Source: Cymbomonas tetramitiformis (lineage: Eukaryota; Chlorophyta; Pyramimonadophyceae; Pyramimonadales; Pyramimonadaceae). Taken from it: a stretch of DNA of 64,000 nucleotides. Below the pieces are notes generated by a model. That model worked only from the letters and a program-made list of their open reading frames with translations. It ran no database searches and was not told where the DNA came from. Both the position numbers and the translations under genes were made by a program. Below, piece after piece: positions 33,101-42,644 of the stretch; position 1 is the stretch's first letter, and the number at the start of each line of letters is the position of its first letter. The stretch lies in assembly GCA_001247695.2 (NCBI GenBank), contig LGRX02035281.1:17957-81956 (forward strand). Reading direction: 5' to 3'.

Positions 33101-35382
33101 CGGGACTGCGATTTCTACTCACAGAACAAAAAGAGAAACTCCTCAAATCTATTACTCCAATGGTACATGCCATTGACTCCATGGCAGCAATATCTGCTGT
33201 AACAAAGGATGGCAGGTCCATGAGTGCTCGGGACAAATTACGTGAAGCTAATCGCAGAGATGTGCAGGCTGTTCGCCTACTGTTAGAAGAACTTGGTTTT
33301 TACAGTGAAGGAGACCACAGCAAAATCATCCTCAAATGGATTAGGGGTCACAATAATGACAAAGTCCATGACAGAGTGGACCGTACTGCTAAAAGAGCCT
33401 CATTCAGAGGGGGCTGTCTAGACATCTCCCGCTACGACCCTGCCGAGGAACTACCCTTCTCGTTATTCTTTTTTGAGGTCCCTATCTTAGGCGATATCCG
33501 TAGTCACATTAGAAGAATTCAACGTCTCTCACACTATCATAATTGGAGAACTCTACAGTCTCAAGGGAAGTACTTGAGAATGCTCAACGAGAATAACACC
33601 GCCCCCACTAAAGATATTTCCAAAATAACACCTAAAGCTTTCACCGCTTCTAGAAGCAGAGAACTCCTGGGTCTCCAAGCCTCTCCAGCACGTTTATTTA
33701 AACTGGGGGAAATCGGGACTGAAAACTGCCCCTACTGCCAACAGAATACAAAATGCACCTTCGAACACATCCAACTTGAATGCTCAGGACATAATAATAG
33801 CTTGCATAGTCTTAGAACAACCCAAGATGGCGAACTAAGGAAAATCATTGCTGAAGAAATCTCAGAAAAGCCCAAACTACTAAACCCTGGAAAAGGTACC
33901 ACATACATCAAAACAGAGCCATCGAAACTTTTTCCACTTGCTGACCTTAGACAGGAAATGAAGGAGGAATTACACTTACACGCTCTCCCGGAAGCTAGCA
34001 TGTACCGACCATCAAGTTCAAAAAAGAATACCATTGCTGTGGCCGCTAAACCTGAAGTGGACCATGTCACGGGGACAATTAAATATCCCGAACTCCAATA
34101 TGTCCAGAAGAAAGAGTTTTGGAAACTTTTGGCCTGGCACCGCCTTTCCAACAAAGCAGTTCCATGCTCACTTGCGGAGTACTCGAATAGGGCACACGAT
34201 ATTCACGAAGCACTCAATGCATGTAAGTTTGAATCGGGGGATCCTAAAAACTGCTACGCAATCAGAAGAAGCCTCTTAGATATTTTGGTGGATGACAGGA
34301 ACCTTGACAAAAACGGCTGTGAACTTTTCTCCAACCCACTAAATGCCCACCCTAGAATTCACTCGAGAAGATGCATACCCACCACAAGAATTAAGAAAGC
34401 TCTCAGGCCCTTCTGCCATCATGGGAAAATTGGCTTTGATGGTCTCGCTTGGGATGCCTACGTGGATCCGATAACAGGCATCGGCAGAATCGTTTATGGA
34501 AATCCCCCCTTTGATGGGAAAGAAAAGGGCAAATCATCGGCGGTTATGACTACCTTGGAAATGGGACATAAAGCGGCCAACACCGTCCCCGGATTTTCAG
34601 GAACATGGATTCTTCCGCTGTCTCCCAAAAACCAAAAGAGATGGTTCGACAAAGGTTTTAAACTTGTTTTCAGATTCCCGCATAACACTATTCCATTTAT
34701 CCCACATGTATATTGGACGGGTGATGACCCCTACGTTCTCCCAGGTGGTGGATGCTATAAGGATGACTTTTCGGATGTTGTTATCATAGCTATAGACAGT
34801 GCACCCAGTGATACTCAACCAGTCTTTGACTGGAGGCCTACACAGAAAAAGATTGCCAGATGGTTCCTCAACGTTCTTCCTAAGTCCAGAGTCACGAAGA
34901 AGAGGCTAGAATACACAGGAGTCAGCTCTGATATTTGGGATGAAGTTCTGAACGAAAGAGACGAAGTACTTCCTTCTTCGCTTTGCCCATGGCCCACTCA
35001 AGACCCTCCTTATCATCAGAGTGATATTGAGCCTTATTATGGTGGTCACCACGACACGACAATCACCAACGCAAATTCCAAGCCCTTCATAAACACCGTT
35101 AAATGGCCCAAAGTTCTCACACTCATGGGATACCTCCCTCCTCTTTTTGGTACTGTCCTCAACACGATAGGTGTTCCCCGTGGCAAGATTAAACCTCTTC
35201 TCAAAAAACTATTAAGACTTTGCAGGCAACACACCAAAAATAGGCGAGACGTGTTTCTGTTAAACACCACCACCACCTTAAACACTGACCCGCATACAGT
35301 TGACATCTCGAGAAGTGAAGCCATGACAGAAACAGAAGCTGTGCAACAATCAAACGACTTTCTTCAAACCCTCCTGCAATAA
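30127..35382 (+). CDS. LINE ORF2: reverse transcriptase, RNase H, CCHC finger, Dam-like methyltransferase
   Basis: This frame has 1,751 codons. RT: APGPSGMRY (~96), YLDLKQAFD with Asp226 (motif A), GVPQGE at ~282 (motif B), FCDD at 358-361 (motif C; FADD is commoner). RNase H: Asp931 in MASDGS, Glu990 in TSAEIAG, Asp1017 in HAIDSM, His1075 and Asp1082/1085 in RGHNNDKVHDRVD. Zinc finger: CPYC...EH...C, 1201-1219. The remaining ~530 residues are unusual for a LINE. FSNPLNAHP (~1401), FDGLAWDAY, YGNPPF (Asn1459-Phe1462) and WILPLSPKNQKRWF follow the order of motifs in Dam-type N6-adenine methyltransferases, in which NPP[YF] is the catalytic loop. RT and RNase H copy the element RNA at the target; a methyltransferase role is unknown. 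The frame ends at TAA before a C-rich 3' UTR. Confidence 0.93.
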   Translation: MGKMKPTEKGAAATPGSDGKIPETKTERLNTTLDEYKNKKLFSTNPNEPDELPQWLTDILKDSPKIPDTAAARLLTEITHKELQQAYSDCGISTAPGPSGMRYSQWIKGPENFQEVTVSLFNHILITGRFPKSAKSAVILPIPKNPSAPCTIDNSRPLTMLETGLKLFNTIIANRLKTILNTHPILFPIQDAFLPNKNIDDSLQILNEVISDANRYDKDLHVVYLDLKQAFDRAEFWMSNLALRKLGLPSQIINITSDITDDASRMVLTEEGLTDEWSLECGVPQGEVLSPLRFVAIMDILAIWLAKRANGVNPTGTTYGYELNSERHRPDKPGNNVIPPSQNLLEKDTTLNIFARFFCDDIILVGKTKDEVQDMLGIVNEFMSFIGIPINVKKSKYSYRKRIKPQGKTVTRYDLSDDLLISGGHLEPNTNDSSPSIDSKWIPPESPEFLDFSNSKEVNRYLGVWFALNGEWDKQAEILIDRLKSTLISIQLQHMTLHQLRYVINAVVVPRMAYPLKVTSAIANSSKNVAIELDKMIASFIIKYLGCPVDTNHQIIWTAVCQGGYGIDSVFDIVTATCITETMNTLCSADEHEYWQHNHTDRITDPHLISLYRRNSNLWLKIIIQNMNNEMGKNAISGFPLSHYVTYSHTKDKRFNWFRRTGHIMAKLGYAIDSKNYPENEAGETTLITTLPRQLYMSRNVTSAIQKYNLKHTGSFLTPCGGMLKNWQESKGFFRLNGNRPPGWLTEIEKEMLQNPVDLDPQARYVKKQYRDNTVPPDTGEFHWKGNGDRNSISLIHITNIDSEAMSIQYTEYSNNAINPNVFVRIEGTNSFKYDFEYSITNDGCILIPAGSIFEYNDHMDPPSSVLATVSDINSHYDYISDRQYETIIARMKNKTAEEESEYSCPSDSEEESTPNAEKSKQMEDYDMASDGSLFAGKKTACSGAAYAIKNFDNGMPLVRKMNIPPSRTFSASGLLIKEDIQNPSSTSAEIAGLRFLLTEQKEKLLKSITPMVHAIDSMAAISAVTKDGRSMSARDKLREANRRDVQAVRLLLEELGFYSEGDHSKIILKWIRGHNNDKVHDRVDRTAKRASFRGGCLDISRYDPAEELPFSLFFFEVPILGDIRSHIRRIQRLSHYHNWRTLQSQGKYLRMLNENNTAPTKDISKITPKAFTASRSRELLGLQASPARLFKLGEIGTENCPYCQQNTKCTFEHIQLECSGHNNSLHSLRTTQDGELRKIIAEEISEKPKLLNPGKGTTYIKTEPSKLFPLADLRQEMKEELHLHALPEASMYRPSSSKKNTIAVAAKPEVDHVTGTIKYPELQYVQKKEFWKLLAWHRLSNKAVPCSLAEYSNRAHDIHEALNACKFESGDPKNCYAIRRSLLDILVDDRNLDKNGCELFSNPLNAHPRIHSRRCIPTTRIKKALRPFCHHGKIGFDGLAWDAYVDPITGIGRIVYGNPPFDGKEKGKSSAVMTTLEMGHKAANTVPGFSGTWILPLSPKNQKRWFDKGFKLVFRFPHNTIPFIPHVYWTGDDPYVLPGGGCYKDDFSDVVIIAIDSAPSDTQPVFDWRPTQKKIARWFLNVLPKSRVTKKRLEYTGVSSDIWDEVLNERDEVLPSSLCPWPTQDPPYHQSDIEPYYGGHHDTTITNANSKPFINTVKWPKVLTLMGYLPPLFGTVLNTIGVPRGKIKPLLKKLLRLCRQHTKNRRDVFLLNTTTTLNTDPHTVDISRSEAMTETEAVQQSNDFLQTLLQ

Positions 35383-35789
35383 TTCTCAAAAAATTTGCAA
35401 TAAAAGATGGTCCCGTGTCCCCAAGGGGAGGGTAGCCCCCCTCCCCTCCCCACCACCTCCCCCTCTCCCCCGCCCACCCTGACCCCTTCCTCAACGTCTC
35501 CAAAAACCCCCTTAATTCTCCGACTTCTCTCCCCACCGCCCAGATTCAGCCACCCCTCCACTCACCCGGCCATGGCTGCTTCTCCATCTTCTAGAGTTTT
35601 TTGCCTAGCACTTAGCTTTTTCTCTAGATGTCACCCTGCTGAAAAGTGGGTTGAGCCCCTTTGTGGGCGCGCTATAGCAGAGGGAGTAGCCCCTGGTGTT
35701 TTCACTAGCCTGCTTTGCAGGGATACCGCACTCTCAGGACTTTGTCCCCTTTGCTAGCGTAAATGTTTTTTATTATTATTATTATTATT
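35383..35789 (+). other. LINE 3' UTR and (TTA)n tail
   Basis: A pyrimidine-rich stretch (35415-35560) is followed by a segment with hairpin potential. The element ends with TTTTTTATTATTATTATTAT against the target duplication. Microsatellite tails rather than poly(A) are known for several LINE clades. Confidence 0.8.
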
Positions 35790-35844
35790 ATGATCCGGGG
35801 GCAAGTTGCATAATAATGATGAAGTTATGTTCACAACAATAATA

Positions 35845-35940
35845 GGAAAAAAGGTTATCGAGGAATAGATAAGTGCATAATGGGGAATATAAATTCCGTC
35901 CTGTTTTTGGGGAATAGAGTATATATGTCACATGACATCG
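35845..35940 (-). repeat. Diverged module-A end, inverted
   Basis: On the minus strand this matches the last ~90 bp of module A (CCAAAAACAGG...GGAAT...ATTCCCCATTATGCAC), with clear divergence, and it lies exactly where module A would abut module B. It indicates that the left locus was once a B-A unit like the right one, now interrupted by the foldback element. Confidence 0.65.
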
Positions 35941-36231
35941 AGCCATGCCATTTATCGTTTCGGAGGTACAAGCGCAAGCGGTTCAGCGTGTGCAATATTT
36001 TGCGTCTGGCACACCCCCTTCTTCTAAACAATTTTTTGCATGTAGCATGAAGCATAATTTTTTCCACCATTCGATTCTAAAGCGTTTGTATTCATTAGGT
36101 GAATACCTTTCGTTTGAGCTATCGATTGGCCCCATCCGCAACCGCATCAGCTTAGCCTTCGCGACTGCAAGCTAAGTTGGTGCGGTGTGAGATGGTTTCA
36201 ACCACTTGCGGCTTTGCATAATAGGGGTTTT

Positions 36232-37215
36232 CGTGAGAATCTTCTCACGAAACTTGGCAGTGATATTATTCATATCAATATCAGTGCACCCTCAAGAGCA
36301 TATGGCAAGCCGTTGAGTATATTAAAGACGGCCGCGTGCTGGCATGATGCCTTTTGGGTTTGAAACCCAAACCCAAACATGCCAAACAGCGAAGGGCTTC
36401 CCGTGAGTTCCAGCGCACGTAACTTTGCAAAATATATTGATAAGATGCATATATTTTACTTTCCTGAAGTGCAAGTTTTGCGATAGCTTGTGCGCGAAGT
36501 TAACATATTATTTCTTTGACCCAGATTTATGAGTTTGTATATCACGCTAAAATCTGTGTCAAAGAAATAGTAATACCATTTTGCGCACAGACTTTCTTAG
36601 ACCTTGTGCTTCGAATATATCAAAGATAAATATCTTGGCAATATTTCTACGCAGTTACGTGCGCTAGAACGCACGGGAAGCCCTTCGCTGTTTAGCATGT
36701 ATTGGGTTTGGAAACATTCGAACCCAAGCCCAATAGATCTGCCAAAGAAATAAATTGATGGTTTTGCCAACAAGTTATCTCAAACCTTGAGCTTCTGAGA
36801 ACTGAAAGATATGTGTCTTCTAAATATGTGTGCATAGTTTCGCGCGCTATAACGCACGGGAATTGCTTTTCAGTTTGGCATGTATTGGGTTTGGGTAAAC
36901 TCGAACACAAACCCAATAAATCTCCAAAGAAATAAATTGATGGCTTCGTGCACAAGGCTTTTGAGGCCTTAGGCCTTTGGCAACTAAAAGATATATATCT
37001 TAGTGATACTTTTGCAAAGTAACGTGCGCTGGAACTCACGGGAAGCCCTTTGCTGTTTGGCATGTTTGGGTTTGGGTTTGCATGTACCCAAACCCATTAT
37101 GTGTAGCACGCGTTTTGCGCATAGCTCACATCAGAGGTTGTGCGTTTGAGGGTGCACCAATATTGCTGTTAGCAATATTGGTGCCAAGTATCGTGCGCTA
37201 GAACGCACGAGAACC
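36232..37215. repeat. Nested inverted-repeat block
   Basis: The outer arms pair around GTGCACCCTCAA (36286) and its complement (37148). Inner arms pair 36356-36480 (AACATGCCAAACAGCGAAGG) with 36955-37083. Three or four further copies of the motif GCGCTAGAACGCACGGGAAG or its complement lie between them, each followed by TTTGGGTTTGGG-like text. No protein is encoded. It looks like a MITE or foldback that has duplicated its own arms. Confidence 0.65.
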
Positions 37216-37424
37216 CCTCCGCTGTTTGAGTTTTGATGCGATGTGCATGAAAGTTATAAGGGCCTCTCAGCTGAGCTGATGCGGCCACGGATCGGCTCAG
37301 TCAAGAGCTCAAAAAACTCCTACCTAAGAGTCTAAATGATATATCTATGTGCATTACGAACGTTGGAAAATGTTTTCCCAATCTAATTTACTCGCAAACA
37401 GTGTGGGGTATACATACGTGCAGT

Positions 37425-37492
37425 GAAATATTCACGGCCGTGAATTTAATATTCACGGCCGTGAAATTAATATTAACGGCCGTGAATTCCAG
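37425..37492. repeat. Three tandem palindromes TTCACGGCCGTGAA
   Basis: AATATTCACGGCCGTGAATT occurs three times in a row with small changes (the third reads TTAACGGCCGTGAA). They sit immediately upstream of the right module A copy. Perfect palindromes of this size could bind a dimeric protein; no function is known. Confidence 0.85.
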
Positions 37493-37504
37493 ATTCGGGA
37501 GGGC

Positions 37505-39107
37505 GTAAACCGTACAGTACGTTTATGTGAGAACTGAAGTCGGCTTGGTTGCAAAGACCTGTATGGTATTTTCTCCAGGTATTTTCAGACGTGTTCCCAA
37601 AGTGACCAAAAACCGAACGATCGGCGATCGAACGGTTTTTGGTCACTTTGGGAGTGAGATCGTGAGTTTAGGCTTGGTGACAACACGCGAGACAACAGCA
37701 GCACTGAGTATTTTCAGACGTGTTCCCAAAGTGACCAAAAACCGAACGATCGCCGATCGAACGGTTTTTGGTCACTTTGGGAGTGAGATCGTGAGTTTCT
37801 AAGGCTTGGTGACAACACGCGAGACAACACTAAGTATTACAGTCTGAAAATACTTGGAGAAAATACTCACTGTCTGATTTGTTAAATATGCAATTTTAAC
37901 TAAAGGCGGAAGGCTTTCTCTCCGGGAGTGTGCCCTGTCCAGCGAAATAAAGATCTCTAAGATTGTATTAATCTGAGTAATCTTTTGCTTCAAAATATTA
38001 TCACATATTCCTACTTAGTATGATGTGGGTACCCGTTTCGCAAAGAAGATGAAAACCCATAGCGCAACTATTGCGGGTTTCAAATTCCTTAAATTCCACC
38101 CGCTTCCGCCAAATGAACGCGTCATCCCACAACGAGATGTGTGGTTGACCGTTCAGTTTGTGCAATTTGTTTAGGGAAAACAACGCATACGAAATACTAT
38201 TTTTGCTAACGCTTCCCTCATCCGTTGCCCAGGCTCTCTTGCAAACGAGCGCGCGAATGAGGGAAGAAACGCCTAGCGGAAACGTGGACGCGGTTGACAT
38301 CCGCGTTTCCGCTAGAGGTGAAATTGCATTGCCAAACGGCCAATATGTGTTTATTATGCTTATATGATATGCGTGATATGTTCATGCTGTGCAAGATGCG
38401 TCCCTGTTGGGCGTGAGTCGAGTTGGCTGGCTCGAATCACGCCCATGATTACCCCCCTCACAAGAACCGTCAAGCATCCTAGATTCCGAACGGATCTTGC
38501 TTCCAACCCTTTCTAATTTGAGCAGAATTGCCTGCACACTCGGTATCGTGGTCAGGAACTCGCGTAGAATTACGTATCTGGTTCACTGAAAGCCCCGTAT
38601 CTGGTTCAACGAAAGCCACGTATCTGGTTCAACGAAAGCCCTGTATCTAGTTCAATGAAAGCCCCGTACCTGGTTCAACGAAAGCCCCGTATCTGGTTCA
38701 ATGAAAGCCCCGTAATCTTGCTTGCGCAAACAAAGTTGTTCCTAACACTTATTATGTAGTCAACTGTACAAGGGAACCGTGGAAAGCAAGGGCAACACAC
38801 CTTTCATTTTTGATGGAGAATCTTTTACCCTGTCCTCTTTCTTGAATAGAGGACAATAAAATGCATACCATCCGTGTGTTCAACAGTACAACGATACCCG
38901 CCGTTGTCGCAAGAAAGGCACACCCTAGTGTACTTTTTCGGAGGCTTCCTCATGTTTGCAATACCCAAGTGAACAGATGGGTGGGGGGGGATAATTCAAA
39001 CGGTGATATTAGACGCATGTTCATGTGTCACAAACTTATTCCCCAAAAACAGGTCGGAATTTCTATTCCCCATTATGCACTTTTCTATTCCTAAATCATT
39101 ATGCTAC
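37505..39107 (+). repeat. Repeat module A, right copy
   Basis: Direct-orientation copy of 1-1727. The hairpin array has two units (about 37593 and 37723, 130 bp apart). The 22-24-bp minisatellite at about 38570-38715 is longer than on the left. It joins module B without a break at about 39107, probably the ancestral arrangement. Confidence 0.85.
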
Positions 39108-39203
39108 CACAATAATAATCAAGATCATTTTGCTCATTCATTCATATTTTTCGTTCTTGAATTGGGACTTGTTGTTGTGTCATAGGATATCATTGCCACA
39201 TAA

Positions 39204-40629
39204 GTGCCCACAAACCCAACTAGCAATGACAAGCATGAGTCTTTGCTCGTCAAGAGCCATCAATTGCGCAAGCAAGAGAAAGCCCAGATGCTGCGAGAGA
39301 AGGCGGAGTTGCGTGATCAGCGCGGTGCTAACACTTCAGATGGCAGTGGGACACATTCAGCAATCAAGCTTCATCGGAAAACATAGCGTGCACTTTTGAG
39401 ACAATCTCTCGAAGCATGCGCAAGTGATCAATTGCTGGTATGTTTGGAGTGTGATCAGAAATTCGACAGCAAGCGGAAAAGAGTCTCGTATGAAGCACAC
39501 ATCAGCAAATGTCGTCGGAAACAATTGTCTTCGGTGAAAAACATGATACACGACAAAATTGGCGTGTTGAAGAAAGTCCATGAACATAAGGCACATGCTT
39601 CGATAGAGGAGACCCGCACCATCATCTTCGAATCACATGCCCAATTCAAAGCAGACGTGTCGTGCACATCTGATGGCAGCTCTGATTTGGTTGTGAATGG
39701 CATAAAATGGCAGACATCGCGATTAAAGACATGTGATTTGGTGCCCGGTTGCCATCTGCGTAGCATCAATGATGAACCTTGCCAGGCCATCAAGGCGGCA
39801 CATGAGGTAGATGGCATCTTCAGCATAATGCGGCATATATCTATACAATCATTTCCATGTGCTTTCACGTTCACTCTCCCTCAGCCGCTCATGCTAAAGC
39901 GAGGCTGGGCGCGTATGCTAACACGAGCCGCGCGCATCCAATTCTCAGAGGGACAAGAAGTCCTCATGCTTGCTCAGTGGGAACTCAATAACAAGATCAC
40001 AGCCGCATCCCTCCGGGAGAGAATGGATGTCCATTTTGTAGGGCGCGAAGAGTTGCAACTCTTAGATTCCAAAGTCCAATTATTTCTGTCTCGGATCTAC
40101 TCTAGGGTGCGTCGCACCGGACAAGCGGGTGTTGATGCCGCAAGATATCAGAATCAAGAGGGTGCGTGGAGAGGATGCTGACATCGACTCAGTGGCTGCA
40201 CTGCCATTTGTTACGTGTGGCCGAGGCAAGGGGCGAGGAGGAGCTACATCATCTGGGGCTGCACCACAACCTGTCGCTCGTGGACGAGGCAAGGGCCGAG
40301 GAGAAGCTGCATCGTCATCAACGGCGGTGCCGCAAGTTGCTGCTCGTGGCCGAAGCAAGGGGCGAGGGGGAGTTGCATCATTTGCGGCTGCACAGCCACC
40401 TGTTGCTCGTGGACGAGGCAAGGGCCGAGGCGAAGCTGCATCGTCATCAACGGCGGTGCCGCAAGTTGCTGCTCGTGGCCGAGGCAAGGGGCGAGGGAGA
40501 GTTGCATCATCTGCGGCTGCACAGCCACCTGTTGCTCGTGGGCGAGGCAAAGGGCCAGGAGAAACTACATCATCTGCGGCCACACCGCAAGTTGTTGCTC
40601 GTGGCCGAGGCAACAAGAGGAAAGTTTGA
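39204..40629 (+). pseudogene. Zinc-finger and GRGKGRG-repeat protein, right copy, frameshifted
   Basis: Same gene as at 15985-17406. The upstream Lys/Glu-rich frame ends in the same TAG (39384-39386). The finger-containing frame (39396-40181) then runs until a 4-bp insertion near 40162 (GGTGCGTGGAG here, GGTGGAG on the left), which throws the glycine/arginine tail into another frame (40129-40629). The left copy therefore shows the intact tail. The tail repeats are otherwise conserved, with a few substitutions such as GRSKGRG. Confidence 0.55.
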
Positions 40630-41127
40630 TCCGCGGCACGAGTATATATTATGCACTTGTAGACCATATCATCGAGAGTAGAGCAAAAGTGGCAACAAGT
40701 ATGTGACATAGACGCACACTCAATGTGAACACACAGAGGTCGATTATGTTGTTATGCTAGCGAGGAGCGAGAACATAAAATGTGTTTTATGTTATAAACC
40801 CATGGATGTGATATGGGCGATCCAATAACTCACGTCATGGCATCCTGCCATACATAATGCTATGATGAGTAGTAAGCATTTCAACATACATAGTTTGATA
40901 TCTTCATTGATGGATAGATTGTGACGAATTCCTCTGATCGCTTGATGAGATGAATATTTCTATAATCACCGCTGCATTAATAATAAACGAGTGGCCATCC
41001 GCTTCATCCTGTCTGCTCCGATTACGTACGCGTCTACGCGATCGTGTGAATATGGGAAGATCTTAACATGCATAAGTCATAACCACAAAGAACGTCAATT
41101 CCCTATCCTCTGAGGTTTTCATCACAC

Positions 41128-41472
41128 TCATAATAAAGGGCCCATTGCACGTTCACTTATTGCAACGGCGAAAGCTGCGTGATGCCCGCTTGTAGCACCT
41201 CGGACCTCCGCTGCGGGGAGAGCAACGCGGTTATGCTCATGTCGACGCATCCGATGCAAAATTAACAGGCAATGCATGCAGTGAACAAAATTTCCGGTGG
41301 AATGACACCGATCCGTATCCGATGCCAACACGAGGCCGCCGCGAGGGCGACATGCGTATAGAGCATACACAACCCATGTCGTCTCATCTCCACCATCCTC
41401 CATCTCGGAGTTGTCACCACCAACATGAAAGTTAGTTCTCAAAAATGCTAGACCGTAGGAATCGCGCCCCAT
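41128..41472 (-). CDS. Hypothetical protein conserved in both module B copies (right)
   Basis: Counterpart of 15142-15486 with the same length and the same Cys/His cluster. Visible differences are a few substitutions (for example ASDTDR for ASDADR, HRMRR for HRLRR). As on the left, the first ~14 codons belong to the satellite. No recognised domain. Confidence 0.35.
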   Translation of the reverse strand: MGRDSYGLAFLRTNFHVGGDNSEMEDGGDETTWVVYALYACRPRGGLVLASDTDRCHSTGNFVHCMHCLLILHRMRRHEHNRVALPAAEVRGATSGHHAAFAVAISERAMGPLL

Positions 41473-42600
41473 ATGAGCGCTATCAAGGTGAAAGTTGCTA
41501 AAATGTGGCTAAAACTGCAATTTGAGTCCATTTTGGGACCTTAAACCCCAAATTCGGGTTATTGTACCATGCAACTGACATATGCGGACACCAAATATCG
41601 GATTCTCAACATATAGATTGGTTATTCAAAATGCTAGACCGTAGGAATCGCGCCCCATATGGGCGCTATCAAGGTGAAAGTTGCTAAAATGTGGCTAAAA
41701 CTGCAATTTGAGTCCATTTTGGGACCTTAAACCCCAAATTCGGGTTATTGTACCATGCAACTGACATGTGCGGACATCAAATATCGAATTCTCAACATGA
41801 AAATTGGTTCTCAAAAATGCTAGACCGTAGGAATCGCGCCCCATATGGGCGCAATCAAGGTGAAAGTTGCTAAAATGTGGCTAAAACTGCAATTTGAGTC
41901 CATTTTGGGACCTTTAAACCCAAATTAGGGTTGTGGTAACATGCAACTGACATACGTGGACATCAAATATCGGATTCTCAACATGAAAATTGGTTCTCAA
42001 AATGCTAGACCGTAGGAATCGCGCCCCATATGGGCGCTATCAAGGTGAAAGTTGCTAAAATGTGGCTAAAACTGCAATTTGAGTCCATTTTGGGACCTTA
42101 AACCCCAAATTAGGGTTGTGGTACCATGCAACTGACATATGCGGACATCAAATATCGGATTCTCAACATGAAAATTGGTTCTCAAAAATGCTAGACCGTA
42201 GGAATCGCGCCCCATATGGGCGCAATCAAGGTGAAAGTTGCTAAAATGTGGCTAAAACTGCAATTTGAGTCCATTTTGGGACCTTTAAACCCAAATTAGG
42301 GTTGTGGTAACATGCAACTGACATATGTGGACATCAAATATCGGATTCTCAACATGAAAATTGGGTCTCGAAAATGCTAGACCGTAGGAATCGCGCCCCA
42401 TATGGGCGCAATCAAGGTGAAAGTTGCTAAAATGTGGCTAAAACTGCAATTTGAGTCCATTTTGGGACCTTTAAACCCAAATTAGGGTTGTGGTAACATG
42501 CGACTGACATATGTGGACATCGAATATCGGATTCTCAACATGAAAATTGGTTCTCAAAAATGCTAAACTATAGGAATCGTGCACCATATGGGTGAGTACA
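41464..42600. repeat. ~185-bp satellite, about seven units (right copy)
   Basis: CGCGCCCCATATG landmarks occur at about 41464, 41651, 41835, 42021, 42206 and 42393, with a variant last unit at 42577. Two forms alternate (ACCCCAAATTCGGGTTATTG versus ACCCAAATTAGGGTTGTGG). Confidence 0.9.
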
Positions 42601-42644
42601 AAAAACAGTCAATCCATCCCATCTGAGTCGCGGAAGTGGTCATA

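Larger units (their letters stand above)
19428..35789 (+). mobile_element. Giant LINE-type retrotransposon (16.4 kb with nested insertion)
   Basis: ATGATCCG flanks the element at 19420-19427 and 35790-35797, and the 3' end is a (TTA)n tail just before the right duplication, both hallmarks of target-primed insertion. The body encodes ORF1 with a zinc knuckle, then a second coding region with a Ulp1-like protease, AP-like endonuclease, reverse transcriptase, RNase H, a CCHC finger and a Dam-like methyltransferase domain. A 2,517-bp DNA element is nested at 21858-24374; without it the LINE is about 13.8 kb, roughly twice the usual length. AP endonuclease plus RNase H is compatible with several LINE clades (I, Jockey, Tad, Dualen-like); I do not assign one. 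Frameshifts near 25700, 26040 and 28345 and stops at 21108, 21708 and 30082 suggest this copy is defective. Confidence 0.9.
17493..35844. mobile_element. Foldback/TIR element split by a LINE in its right arm
   Basis: The left arm starts TATTATTGTTGTGAACATAA at 17493. Its complement ends at 35844. Both arms continue through TGCAACTTGCCCCCGGATCA into CA/GT and TA microsatellites that mirror each other (17550-17660 and 19310-19420). After removing the LINE (19428-35789) and one copy of its target duplication the element is about 2 kb. Its interior is itself palindromic: 18570-18625 mirrors 18620-18690, and wider GT-rich and CA-rich flanks pair as well. No transposase is seen. The right module B copy (around 39108-39120) shows the locus without this insertion. 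Confidence 0.8.
39108..42644 (+). repeat. Repeat module B, right copy
   Basis: Reverse complement of 14362-17492. At 39108-39120 (CACAATAATAATC) it preserves the site that carries the foldback insertion in the left copy. Its far end is interrupted by a MITE at 42645, just after GAAGTGGTCATA. Confidence 0.85.
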
